A DNA stretch of 64,000 nt from Actinomycetospora chiangmaiensis DSM 45062 (GTDB lineage: Bacteria > Actinomycetota > Actinomycetes > Mycobacteriales > Pseudonocardiaceae). The translations under genes and the position numbers were made by a program. Shown here one piece after another: positions 54,389 through 62,575 of the stretch (its first letter is position 1; the number at the start of each line of letters is the position of its first letter). The notes beneath the pieces were generated by a model. The model did not search any database, was not told the DNA's origin, and was given only the letters and a program-made list of their open reading frames with translations. The stretch is from assembly GCF_000379625.1 (NCBI RefSeq), contig NZ_KB903247.1, positions 124,001-188,000 of the forward strand, in the 5' to 3' direction.

Positions 54389-55983
54389 GACGCCGACTTC
54401 CAGGTGTCGTGGAGCTGGATGCGCGACGAGGCGTCGAACGCGACGTCGTGCGCGTTCGGGCCCACGGCGAGCGTCGTGGTCAGCTCCGCGACCGGGATCA
54501 CCAGGTGCTGGCCGACGAGCTGCTGCTGGGCCTGCGCGACGATCTGCGCCCGCTGGCCCGGGTCGAGCGTGCCGGCCTGGGCGGAGAGCAGGGCGTCGAC
54601 CGGCGTGCCGGCCGGGAAGCGGTAGAAGTTCGAGCCACCGCTGCCGTACTGGGAGCGCAGGATGTCCGGGTCGGCGCGGCTGATGTTGCCCCAGGCCGCG
54701 GTGAACTGCCCGCTCTGCTGGACGGCCGCGAGGTTCGCGACCGGGACCTCCTGGATCTGCAGGTCGATCCCCACCGCCCGCAGCTGCTGCTGGAGCAGCT
54801 CCAGGGCCGGCCGGTTCGTCGCGATGACCGGCGCGTAGGACAGCGGGACCGAGAGCCGGGTCCCGCCCTTCGCCCGGATCCCGTCGGCGCCCCGGACCCA
54901 GCCGGCGGCGTCGAGGACCTGGTTCGCCCGGTTCGGGTCGAAGGCGAGCAGCGCGGACTGGTCGGCGTAGTCCGGTGTCGTCGACGCGAGCGCGGAGGTC
55001 GCCGGCTTCGTCTGCGAGGTGTAGACCGCCGACACGACCTCATGCCGGTTGATCGCGGCCGACACGGCCTCGCGGACCGCCGGGTCCGCCCCGAGCGGCG
55101 TGGCCAGGTTGAACACGATGCCGAACGGCGTGCCCGGGTTCGCCCGCGAAGGCAGGTCGATGCCGGCGCCCGAGAGCGGCGCCTCGTCCTGCGGGCCGAT
55201 GCTCGCGATCGCGTCGACCTCGCCGGACTGCAGGCTGCCGGTGCGCACGCCCGACTCCGGGACCACCCGGAACTCGGCCATGTCGAGGTAGGTCTCGCCG
55301 GGGTGGGTGAACAGCGAGGAGCCCCAGGAGTAGCCGGCCCGCTTCGTGAGCACGGTGTTCTGGTTCTTGGCGTAGGACTGCAGCACGAACGGCCCGGACC
55401 CGATCACCCCGGCGCAGCGCTGGTCGTCGGTCTGCGCGACGCTCGACGGTGCGAGCAGCCCGAGGCTGTGGGTCGACGTGCCCTGCAGGAACTGCACGTT
55501 GGGCTGCGCGAACCGCACGGTGAACGACGTCGGGCTCGTCACCGTCGTGCCCTGGTAGCCCGCCAGGTAGCCCTTCGGCAGGGTGCCGCGGGCGCCCAGG
55601 GACGGCACGCGGTCGAAGTTCGCCTTGACCGCGTTCGCGTCGACCGGGGTGCCGTCGGAGAACGTGGCGCCCGACCGGAGCTGGAAGGTCCACTCGGTGG
55701 CCTGTGGGTTGGACGACCACGACGTCGCGAGCCAGGGCTTGATGTCACCCGTCTTCGGGTCCTGGTCGGTCAGCGAGTCGACGATCTGGCGCATCGAGTA
55801 GATGGAGTCGTTGCTGCCGACCTGCTGCGGGTCGGCGCACCCGGCGTCGCTGGACACCGCGAAGACCAGGTCACCACCCGGGCGGGGCGGGCCCGCGTCC
55901 TGGCCCTGGCCACCACCGCCGCTGCACGCCGCCAGCGTGAGCAGGCCCGCCACCAGGAAGGCGGGGAGGACGGACCGCTTCAC
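54385..55983 (-). CDS. ABC transporter substrate-binding lipoprotein (family 5, peptide/nickel type)
   Basis: A 532-residue extracytoplasmic solute-binding protein. Signal peptide with lipobox TLAAC (Cys near 20), then the SBP_bac_5 pattern: PWLATSWSSNPQATEWTFQL, FSDGTPVDANAVKANFDRV, GPFVLQSY near 200, and INRHEVVSAVY. It binds a peptide-like or organosulfur ligand. GTG 55983 overlaps the stop of the LLM gene by 4 bp. Confidence 0.92.
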   Translation of the reverse strand: MKRSVLPAFLVAGLLTLAACSGGGGQGQDAGPPRPGGDLVFAVSSDAGCADPQQVGSNDSIYSMRQIVDSLTDQDPKTGDIKPWLATSWSSNPQATEWTFQLRSGATFSDGTPVDANAVKANFDRVPSLGARGTLPKGYLAGYQGTTVTSPTSFTVRFAQPNVQFLQGTSTHSLGLLAPSSVAQTDDQRCAGVIGSGPFVLQSYAKNQNTVLTKRAGYSWGSSLFTHPGETYLDMAEFRVVPESGVRTGSLQSGEVDAIASIGPQDEAPLSGAGIDLPSRANPGTPFGIVFNLATPLGADPAVREAVSAAINRHEVVSAVYTSQTKPATSALASTTPDYADQSALLAFDPNRANQVLDAAGWVRGADGIRAKGGTRLSVPLSYAPVIATNRPALELLQQQLRAVGIDLQIQEVPVANLAAVQQSGQFTAAWGNISRADPDILRSQYGSGGSNFYRFPAGTPVDALLSAQAGTLDPGQRAQIVAQAQQQLVGQHLVIPVAELTTTLAVGPNAHDVAFDASSRIQLHDTWKSAS

Positions 55984-57374
55984 GAGGCCACCCCCGCGGA
56001 GGTCGCCGCACGACGCTCGCCGAAGCGGGCCGGTGGGGCCAGCCCGAGGTTCTCGCGCAAGGTGCCTTCCTCGTACTCGGTGCGGAACACCCCGCGCGCG
56101 GCGAGGATCGGGACGACCTTCTCGACGATCTCGTCGAGGCCGGTCGGGCTCACGTGGGAGCCGAGGATGAAGCCGTCGCAGGCGTCGGCCCGGACGTAGC
56201 GGTCGATCTCGTCGGCGACGTGCTCCGGGGTGCCGACGAACACGGCGCGGTCGAAGACGTGCTTGACCGTCTCGCGCAGGGAGAGCCCGCGGGCGGTCGA
56301 GATCTCCCGCCACGCCTTCGCGGTCGCGTGCGCGTCCTGGGTCAGCGGAGCGCGCCCGCGGATCCAGGTCGGAGCCTCGGGCGTGGGCTCGACGTCCGGG
56401 ACCGGACCGTCGGGGTCGAAGCCCGAGAGGTCGCGGTTCCACACCATCTCGGCGAGCACGATCGCGGTCCAGGGATCGACCTGGCGGTCGTGGATCTCGG
56501 CGTGCCGTTCACGCGCCTCGGCCTCGGTGTCACCCAGGACGACCGCCGCCGACGGCAGGATCCGCACCTCGTCGGGGTTGCGGCCGGCCTTCGCGACCCG
56601 GGCCTTCACGTCGTCGTAGAACGCCCGTGCCTCGTCGAACTTCTGGTAGCGCGAGAAGATCGCGTCGGCGTTCGCGGCCGCGAAGTCGCGGCCCGCCGGG
56701 GACTCCCCGGCCTGCAGGATCACCGGGTGACCCTGCGGGCTGCGCGGCACGGTGAAGCGGCCGGCGATGTCGAACTGGTTCCCGTGGAGCTCGAAGTCGC
56801 CGACGTGGCCGTCGCGCAGGAACGTTCCCGACGACGGGTCGGCGACGAGTGCGTCCGACCCCCAGGAGTCCCACAGTGCGCGGACCGCGGCGAGGGTCTC
56901 GCCCGCCCGCTCGTAGCGCTGGTGGTGCCCGAGGTAGCCGCCGCGGCGGAAGTTCTCGCCGGTGGGCGCGTCGGAGCTGGTCACGACGTTCCACGCGGCT
57001 CGGCCGCCGGAGAGCACGTCGAGCGTGGCGAACTTCCGGGCCAGCTCGTAGGGCTCGTTGAACGTCGAGTTGATCGTGCCCGCGAGCCCGATGTGCCCGG
57101 TGACGGCGGCCAGCGCGGCGAGGACGGTGAACGTGTCGGGGCGGCCGACCACGTCCTGGTCGAAGAAGTCCTCGCCGCGGGTGCGGATGCGCAGACCCTC
57201 GGCCAGGAACAGCAGGTCGAGCTTCCCGCGCTCCGCGGTGCGCGCCCAGTGCTCGAACGAGGCGAAGTCGATGTGGCTCCCCGAGGCCGGGTCGCTCCAC
57301 ACGGTGTCGTGGTTGACGCCGGGGAAGTAGGCCCCCAGCACGATCTGCTTGCGGGGTCGGTCCGGCTGGCTCAC
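55980..57374 (-). CDS. NtaA/SnaA/DszA-family FMN-dependent monooxygenase (LLM-A paralogue)
   Basis: A 464-residue DszA/NtaA-type monooxygenase: IVLGAYFPGVNHDTVWSDP, DLLFLAEGLRIRTRG, LATLDVLSGGRAAWNVVTS-type signature, RSPQGHPVILQAGESPAGRDFAA and GTLRENLGLAPP. Compared with the paralogue at 42364-43680 it has a ~26-residue longer C-terminus. It probably attacks the compound imported by the ABC transporter encoded downstream in the same operon. GTG start at 57374, overlapping the LLM-B stop. Confidence 0.9.
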   Translation of the reverse strand: MSQPDRPRKQIVLGAYFPGVNHDTVWSDPASGSHIDFASFEHWARTAERGKLDLLFLAEGLRIRTRGEDFFDQDVVGRPDTFTVLAALAAVTGHIGLAGTINSTFNEPYELARKFATLDVLSGGRAAWNVVTSSDAPTGENFRRGGYLGHHQRYERAGETLAAVRALWDSWGSDALVADPSSGTFLRDGHVGDFELHGNQFDIAGRFTVPRSPQGHPVILQAGESPAGRDFAAANADAIFSRYQKFDEARAFYDDVKARVAKAGRNPDEVRILPSAAVVLGDTEAEARERHAEIHDRQVDPWTAIVLAEMVWNRDLSGFDPDGPVPDVEPTPEAPTWIRGRAPLTQDAHATAKAWREISTARGLSLRETVKHVFDRAVFVGTPEHVADEIDRYVRADACDGFILGSHVSPTGLDEIVEKVVPILAARGVFRTEYEEGTLRENLGLAPPARFGERRAATSAGVAS

Positions 57375-58582
57375 GCGGGGCTCCCGACGGTCGCGTAACG
57401 GCTGGTGGGACGCGGCAGCCCGAAGCGCTCGCGCAGGGTCGACCCGACGTAGGCGGTCCGGAACGCGCCCCGCTCCTGCAGCGCGGGCACGAGGCGGTCG
57501 ACGATGTGGTCGAGGTCGGTCGGCAGGACGGCGGGCCGGAGCCGGTACCCGTCCAGGCCCGCCTCCTGCCAGGAGACGAGCAGGTCCGCGAGGGCGGACG
57601 GCGTGGTCGCGAGGATCGCGGCGTCGCTGGTCAGCGGGTCGGTCGCGTCGAGGCGGGCGAGGCGCTCGTCGGCCTCCTCTCGGGTGGGGGCCAGGACGAC
57701 GACGAGGTCGGCGAGGACCCGGAGCGGCTCGTCCCGGCCCACCTCCGTCTCGATCTCGCGGACCCGTCCGACGATGCCGCGGGCCTGGTGCACGTCGTGC
57801 GGGGTGACGAAGAGGACGTCGGCGCCCCGCGCGGCGAGGCGGTAGGGCTCGTCGCCGTGCCCGAGCGAGACGACCAGCGGCTGGCCCTGCGGCGGCCGCG
57901 GCACGATCGACGGGCCGCGGACCGAGAACCGGTCGCCGACGAAGTCGACGTGGTGGAGCTTGGCGCGGTCGAGGAACTTCCCGGTGGCGGCGTCGCGGAT
58001 CTCGGCGTCGTCCTCCCAGGAGTCCCAGAGCCGCCGGACCACCTCGATCGCGTCCGCGGCCTCGCCGAACAGCTCGGCGACCAGCGCCTCCGCCTCCGGG
58101 GTGTGCAGCTGGTCACGGCGCAGGCCGGGGATCGAGCGGCGCCCGAAGTGGGCTGCCTCGTCGGGCCGCACCGAGGTCTGCACGCGCCAGCCGGCGCGGC
58201 CGCGGGAGTCGTGGTCGAGCGTGGCCAGCGCCGACGCGACGTGGAAGGGCTCGGTGTGCGTGGTGGTGACCGTCGGGACGAGCCCGATCCGGCTGGTCAG
58301 CGGCGCGACGAACGCGGCGATGAGCTCGGCGTCGAGCCGACCCTGCACGCGGTCGGTGCGGCGCTCGGGCGCGGCGAGGTGGTCACCGGACTGCAGACCG
58401 AGGGAGTCCTCGATCGTGACGAAATCGAGCAGACCGCGCTCCGCGGTGCGGACGAGGTCGGTCCAGTAGCGGGCGGAGAACAGCTCGGTGGGTCGGGCGC
58501 CGGGCTCGCGCCAGGCGGCGGGGTGCCAGCCCGCGCCGTCGAGGGCGACGGCGACGTGCAAGGGCAGGGGGGATCCAGGCAT
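57371..58582 (-). CDS. LLM class flavin-dependent oxidoreductase (LLM-B paralogue)
   Basis: A 403-residue LLM protein: LHVAVALDGAGWHPAAWREPGA, GLLDFVTIEDSLGLQSG, WDSWEDDAEIRDAATGKFLDRAKLHH and PPQGQPLVVSLGHGDEPYRLAAR. It is paralogous to 43680-44780, with the same order LLM-B then LLM-A. First gene of an operon with LLM-A and a full peptide-type ABC transporter. ATG 58582 has aggag ~12 nt upstream. A leader peptide (58632-58733) precedes it by 49 bp. Confidence 0.86.
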   Translation of the reverse strand: MPGSPLPLHVAVALDGAGWHPAAWREPGARPTELFSARYWTDLVRTAERGLLDFVTIEDSLGLQSGDHLAAPERRTDRVQGRLDAELIAAFVAPLTSRIGLVPTVTTTHTEPFHVASALATLDHDSRGRAGWRVQTSVRPDEAAHFGRRSIPGLRRDQLHTPEAEALVAELFGEAADAIEVVRRLWDSWEDDAEIRDAATGKFLDRAKLHHVDFVGDRFSVRGPSIVPRPPQGQPLVVSLGHGDEPYRLAARGADVLFVTPHDVHQARGIVGRVREIETEVGRDEPLRVLADLVVVLAPTREEADERLARLDATDPLTSDAAILATTPSALADLLVSWQEAGLDGYRLRPAVLPTDLDHIVDRLVPALQERGAFRTAYVGSTLRERFGLPRPTSRYATVGSPA

Positions 58583-58631
58583 GGGGGTACTGCGCTCCTG
58601 CGATGGAGGGGGAGGGGTCTGCTCGGGGGCG

Positions 58632-58733
58632 TCAGCCCGGACAGACCGCGCTCGCGACCCGCTGCAGGTCGACGTGGCGGCGGTAGCTCCCGCGGTGCTC
58701 ACAGCGCAGGACGACGTCCCGGTCCGTGCGCAT
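58632..58733 (-). CDS. Cys-containing leader peptide (upstream of the LLM-ABC operon)
   Basis: A 33-residue ORF whose C-terminal core is GSYRRHVDLQRVASAVCPG, then stop. It has an additional Cys near residue 11 in a longer N-terminal part. The promoter is not clear. It lies just before the LLM-B gene. Confidence 0.76.
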   Translation of the reverse strand: MRTDRDVVLRCEHRGSYRRHVDLQRVASAVCPG

Positions 58734-58963
58734 GGGTCCTCCATCGGTCCTGGCATGAGCACCCTCGCCCGCGGGATGCGGGGGGTTGCTGCGGCGTCAG
58801 GGAGCCAGGTCTCTCGGCCGCTCGGGATGGCTACGAAGGACTCTATGGAGTCGGACCCGTGATCTGTCAACCGTCCTCGGCCCACAGCGGAGCAGGTCAC
58901 TCACGCTCGGTGAGGACCCGGTGCTCTGGTGATCGAGGGACCGCCCGTGTCAGAGTGGTCGTC
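58734..58963. other. Divergent promoter region between two leader ORFs
   Basis: A 230-bp gap between leaders pointing left and right. No operator palindrome, terminator or gene seen. Confidence 0.5.
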
Positions 58964-59047
58964 GTGACGGGACCCGGATCGCGACTCGTGCGCCGCACGT
59001 ACGTCGATCTGCTGCGCGTCGTCTCCGCGGGGTGTCGGGCGAGCTGA
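58964..59047 (+). CDS. Cys-containing leader peptide (upstream of a small hypothetical gene)
   Basis: A 27-residue ORF with core RLVRRTYVDLLRVVSAGCRA then Ser and TGA. Tyr replaces the core His. A CAGAGT hexamer ends 7 nt before the GTG. It lies 55 bp upstream of the small ORF at 59103. Confidence 0.76.
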   Translation: MTGPGSRLVRRTYVDLLRVVSAGCRAS

Positions 59048-59102
59048 GCTCACCCGCCCGACCCGTCGGCCCACCCCGGGCCGCTCCTCGTGAGGAACCC
59101 TC

Positions 59103-59450
59103 GTGCCCTCGTCCGTGCCTGCCACCTCCACCCCGACCGCCGCGGCGGACCCGGTCGTCGTTGTCACCGCCCCGCGGCGTCGACGGTCGGCCCCGGACCC
59201 GCTGCACCGGGCCGTCGTCGCGGGCGTCCGCCAGCTCGAGGCGGTCGACGCCGAGCCGCCGCAGGAGCGCTACTCGCGGTGCCGCCGCCTCGAGACGACG
59301 CTGCGGACCGCCCTCGAGGAGCAACTGACCCTCGGCCCCTCCGACGCCGTGCCCGCGGTGACGATCGCGTGCGCCTACCTCACGGCGACCGACGTGGAGG
59401 AGGCGTACGCCGCGCTGCTCGTCGCGGCGGACCGCTTGCGCGGACACTGA
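59103..59450 (+). CDS. Small hypothetical protein in the sulfur island
   Basis: A 115-residue soluble protein, GTG start at 59103 with gagg upstream. A disordered N-terminus (to ~30) is followed by three or four helices (LHRAVVAGVRQLEAVDAE, RYSRCRRLETTLRTALEEQL, TATDVEEAYAALLVAADRL). Family not recognised. It sits between two leader ORFs and may be a small adaptor or regulator; compare the small helical protein at 23615-23815. Confidence 0.6.
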   Translation: MPSSVPATSTPTAAADPVVVVTAPRRRRSAPDPLHRAVVAGVRQLEAVDAEPPQERYSRCRRLETTLRTALEEQLTLGPSDAVPAVTIACAYLTATDVEEAYAALLVAADRLRGH

Positions 59451-59502
59451 TCGAGGCGTGGAGTAGGAGTTCACGGTCGGATCGAGCGGGAGGGGGGCCG
59501 GG

Positions 59503-59763
59503 ATGCTCCGCCACGGCACCCTGCGCCGGCACGTCGACCTGGTGCGGACGGCGAGCGCGGTGAGTCCGGGGACGGTCCCGACGCCCGCCCTCGCCCGCCC
59601 GGAAGGTGCACCGTGCCCTCGTCCGTCCCGCTCTCGATCCTCGACCTCGGCCCCGTCCCGGCCGGTGGCAGCGCCGCCGACGCCCTGCGGAACACGATCG
59701 ACCTCGCCCGTGTCGCCGAGGCGGCCGGCTACCGCCGCTACTGGCTCGCCGAGCACCACCTGA
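59503..59763 (+). CDS. Leader peptide of the RRxHVDL family, extended and overlapping the next gene
   Basis: Core [18 protein letters not shown]: the Cys position is Ser, and no stop follows. The frame continues to 59763, overlapping the LLM gene (start 59613) by 151 bp in a different frame. The ATG has a strong purine-rich ribosome binding site (gggaggggg), unlike the leaderless members. Confidence 0.65.
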   Translation: MLRHGTLRRHVDLVRTASAVSPGTVPTPALARPEGAPCPRPSRSRSSTSAPSRPVAAPPTPCGTRSTSPVSPRRPATAATGSPSTT

Positions 59764-60755
59764 ATCCCGGCGTCGCCTCGTCCTCGACCCCGGTGCTCGC
59801 CGGGTTGGTGGCGAGCGCGACGAGCAGCATCCGCGTCGGGTCGGGCGCGGTGCAGATGCCGCTGACGCCGCCGCTGCAGATCGCCGAGCAGTTCGGCACG
59901 GTCGCCGCGGTCCACCCCGGCCGCGTCGACCTGGGCCTCGGCCGGTTCGACATCCACAAGATCCTGGCTCGCATCCGCGAGCGCTCGGCGGCCGCCGCGG
60001 ACGCCCCGCCCCCGCCGCCGTCCCGCCACGTCGAGGGCCTCCTCATCCCGACGCCGGGGCGGGTCCCCGGGGCGGACCTCTCCACCTTCGCCTCGCTGGC
60101 CGAGCGCTTCGGCATCGACGGCGACGCGCCCGACCACCGTGCGCAGGTCCTCGAGATCCTGTCCTACGTGCGGGGCACAGCGACCCGCGACGACGGCGCG
60201 CCGCTGCACGCCCTGCCGGCCGAGGGCGCCGATCTCGACGTGTGGATCCTGGGCTCCAGCCCCGGGGTGAGCGCGCGGACGGCGGGCGAGCTGGGCCTGC
60301 CCTTCGCGGTGAACTACCACACGCTGCCGACGACCGTCCTCGAGACGGTGGCGGCGTACCGGGAGGCGTTCCGACCCTCGGAGCGGCTGGACCGGCCCCA
60401 TGTCATGGTCTCGGCCGACGTCGTCGTGGCCGATTCCGACGCGGCCGCCCGCGAGCTCGCCGCGCCGTACGGACAGTGGGTGCTCGACATCCGCACCGGG
60501 CGGGGTGCGCACCCCTACGTGACGCCCGCGCAGGCCCGGGCCCGCCGCTGGTCGGAGGCCGAGCGCACCGGGGTGGCCGACCGGGTCGACACCCAGTTCG
60601 TCGGCTCGCCGTGCACGGTCCGCGCGGGCCTGACGACGCTGGTCAACGCCGTGGGCGCCGACGAGCTGCTCATCACGACGATCACCACCGAGCACGCCGA
60701 CCGGGTGCGCAGCTACGAGCTGCTTGCCGACGCGGTCGGGGCGGTGGCCGCCTGA
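59613..60755 (+). CDS. LLM class flavin-dependent oxidoreductase (YhbW-like)
   Basis: A 380-residue luciferase-like protein: [42 protein letters not shown] (the WxAEHH motif near 47), [23 protein letters not shown] and [12 protein letters not shown]. This branch is often annotated as a luciferase-family oxidoreductase group 1 protein. GTG start at 59613. It follows an extended leader ORF that overlaps its start. It converges with a GNAT gene (10 bp between ends). Confidence 0.87.
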   Translation: MPSSVPLSILDLGPVPAGGSAADALRNTIDLARVAEAAGYRRYWLAEHHLNPGVASSSTPVLAGLVASATSSIRVGSGAVQMPLTPPLQIAEQFGTVAAVHPGRVDLGLGRFDIHKILARIRERSAAAADAPPPPPSRHVEGLLIPTPGRVPGADLSTFASLAERFGIDGDAPDHRAQVLEILSYVRGTATRDDGAPLHALPAEGADLDVWILGSSPGVSARTAGELGLPFAVNYHTLPTTVLETVAAYREAFRPSERLDRPHVMVSADVVVADSDAAARELAAPYGQWVLDIRTGRGAHPYVTPAQARARRWSEAERTGVADRVDTQFVGSPCTVRAGLTTLVNAVGADELLITTITTEHADRVRSYELLADAVGAVAA

Positions 60756-60765
60756 ACCGACCCGC

Positions 60766-61347
60766 TCAGAGTTCCTCGCCGTCGCGGACGAGACGTCCGC
60801 GTGGCCAGTCGGCCCGCGCCTGGCGTACCGGCAGCAGCATGCCGTTGGCGCGGTCGGTCTCGACGTGGTGGTGGACGTCGATGGCGTGCAGCGGCTGGTC
60901 CGCGGGCTGCCAGCCGCCCCGCCGGTAGAACGCGGCGACCTCGGGGCCGCAGGTGAGGAACCCGAAGGGCAGGTCGAGGTCGGCGAGCGTCGCGGCCACC
61001 TCGGCGAGCAGCGCGGCGCCGAGCCCGGTGCCCTGCCGGGCCGGGTCGACGGCGACCAGGCCGACGTCGCCGACGAGGACGCTGCGCCCCTCGTCGGGGG
61101 CGCGCAGGAAGCGTCGGACGAGCGCCGCGTGCGCGACCGGGCGGCCGTCGCGGCGGGCGACCAGCCGGCGCTCGGGCCGGGCGCCCACCCAGCTCCGGCC
61201 CTGCCCGAATGCCCCGGTGCGGGGGAACGCGGCGGCGAGGAGCAGGGCGATCGCATCGTGCTCCGTCTCGCCGAGCTCGGTCTCCCAGTGCCGGGACCAC
61301 ACGAGCCCGGCGTCCGTGGAGGCCGGGGTGCGGGCAGCGGTCGCCAT
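60766..61347 (-). CDS. GNAT family N-acetyltransferase (aminoglycoside 2'-N-acetyltransferase/NodA-like branch)
   Basis: A 193-residue GNAT protein: HDAIALLLAAAFPRTGAF, VGDVGLVAVDPARQGTGLGAALLAEVAA (acetyl-CoA loop, near 92) and GFLTCGPEVAAFYRRGGWQ. The order and the CGPEVAAFYRRxGW motif resemble the AAC(2')-like branch. The acceptor is unknown. It is divergent from the yeiH-type exporter; a repeated taccgacat motif lies between them. Confidence 0.82.
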   Translation of the reverse strand: MATAARTPASTDAGLVWSRHWETELGETEHDAIALLLAAAFPRTGAFGQGRSWVGARPERRLVARRDGRPVAHAALVRRFLRAPDEGRSVLVGDVGLVAVDPARQGTGLGAALLAEVAATLADLDLPFGFLTCGPEVAAFYRRGGWQPADQPLHAIDVHHHVETDRANGMLLPVRQARADWPRGRLVRDGEEL

Positions 61348-61369
61348 ACCCGGCAGCGTAGTCGTGCTG

Positions 61370-61411
61370 TACCGACATCTCGACGCGTCCGGGTCGGAAA
61401 CGTACCGACAT
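61370..61411. promoter_or_regulatory. Direct repeats in the GNAT/yeiH divergent promoter
   Basis: taccgacat occurs at 61370-61378 and 61403-61411, 33 bp apart (about three helical turns). Between them lies the motif also found near 22424-22450. A candidate regulator-binding region; the regulator is unknown. Confidence 0.4.
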
Positions 61412-61481
61412 TGGGTCGCACCGAGTGGACGCGGCCGTTAATGTAGGTACACGTCGGGTCGTGGTCGTGAGGAGGAACGTC

Positions 61482-62567
61482 GTGCTGGACGTGCGTCACG
61501 CCGGAGCCGCGCTCCGGTCCACCGTCGGCGACCGGCTCCGGACGACGGGTGCCGGGCTCGGCCTCGCGGTACTGGTCGCGGCCGTCGCCACCCCGCTCGG
61601 GCGACTCGCGCCGATCCTCGGCGCCCCCGTCGTCGGGATCGTCCTGGGCATCGCGCTGGGGGCCGTCCTGCGTCCCGGGCCGGTCTGGCGGCCCGGGCTC
61701 GGAACGGCGTCGCGGCCCGTCCTGCAGCTCTCGATCGTGCTGCTCGGGGCGACACTGTCGCTGCGCCAGGTGGTCGCCGTCGGGCTCGACTCGCTGCCGG
61801 TGATGCTCGGGTCGCTCGCCGTGGCGCTCGGCGGGGCGTGGGTCCTCGGCCGGCTGCTGCACGTCCGCGGGGACACGCAGCTGCTGATCGGCATCGGCAC
61901 GGGCATCTGCGGCGCCTCGGCGATCGCGGCGACCGCGGCGGTCCTGCGCCCGCGTGAGCACCAGGTCGCCTACGCGCTCGGCACGATCTTCGTGTTCAAC
62001 GTGGCCGCCGTCCTCGCCTTCCCGGGCCTCGGGCAGGCCCTGGGCATGGACGGGCACGCCTTCGGGCTGTGGGCCGGGACCGCGATCAACGACACGTCGT
62101 CGGTGGTGGCCGCGGCCTACTCCTACGGCGACGGCGCGGGACCCGACGCCGTCGTCGTGAAGCTGACCCGCAGCCTGATGCTGATCCCGGTCGTCGTCGT
62201 GCTCGCGGTGTGGAGCGCGCGGCGCGAGGCGGCGCGGGCGGCGGCCGACCCGATGGGACCGGTCGGCCCGGACGCCCCCGAACCGCGGCCCCGGCTCCCG
62301 TGGACGCGGATCGTGCCGTGGTTCCTCGTCGGCTTCGTCGTCGCCTCGGCGCTCACCACCGTCGGCGTGGTCCCCGCGACGTGGCACGCCGGGCTGTCCG
62401 CGGCGGGGACCTTCCTCATCACCGTGGCGCTCGTCGCGATCGGGCTCTCGATGCGCCTCGCGGACCTCCGCCGGGCCGGGGTGCGCCCGCTGGTCCTCGG
62501 CGGGTGCCTGTGGGTCGCGGTCGCCGTGTCGAGCCTCGGGATCCAGGCCCTGATCGGCACCGTGTGA
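61482..62567 (+). CDS. YeiH family putative sulfate exporter (UPF0324 membrane protein)
   Basis: A 361-residue integral membrane protein with about ten hydrophobic segments. The conserved regions are present: LSIVLLGATLSLRQVVAVG, GIGTGICGASAIAATAAVL near 140 and WAGTAINDTSSVVAAAYSYG near 190. The family is annotated as putative sulfate exporters; the transported anion is unproven. I prefer GTG 61482 with ggagg upstream; a longer form starting at 61425 lacks a ribosome binding site. Its place at the end of the sulfur island fits export of surplus sulfite or sulfate. Confidence 0.88.
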   Translation: MLDVRHAGAALRSTVGDRLRTTGAGLGLAVLVAAVATPLGRLAPILGAPVVGIVLGIALGAVLRPGPVWRPGLGTASRPVLQLSIVLLGATLSLRQVVAVGLDSLPVMLGSLAVALGGAWVLGRLLHVRGDTQLLIGIGTGICGASAIAATAAVLRPREHQVAYALGTIFVFNVAAVLAFPGLGQALGMDGHAFGLWAGTAINDTSSVVAAAYSYGDGAGPDAVVVKLTRSLMLIPVVVVLAVWSARREAARAAADPMGPVGPDAPEPRPRLPWTRIVPWFLVGFVVASALTTVGVVPATWHAGLSAAGTFLITVALVAIGLSMRLADLRRAGVRPLVLGGCLWVAVAVSSLGIQALIGTV

Positions 62568-62575
62568 CCGGTCCG

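Noticed and set aside
61365-61441. Possible leader VLYRHLDASGSETYRHW upstream of yeiH
   Set aside because: It has RHLD but no paired Arg, no RV/SA/Cys ending and no leader-type promoter. I kept only the DNA motif as an observation.
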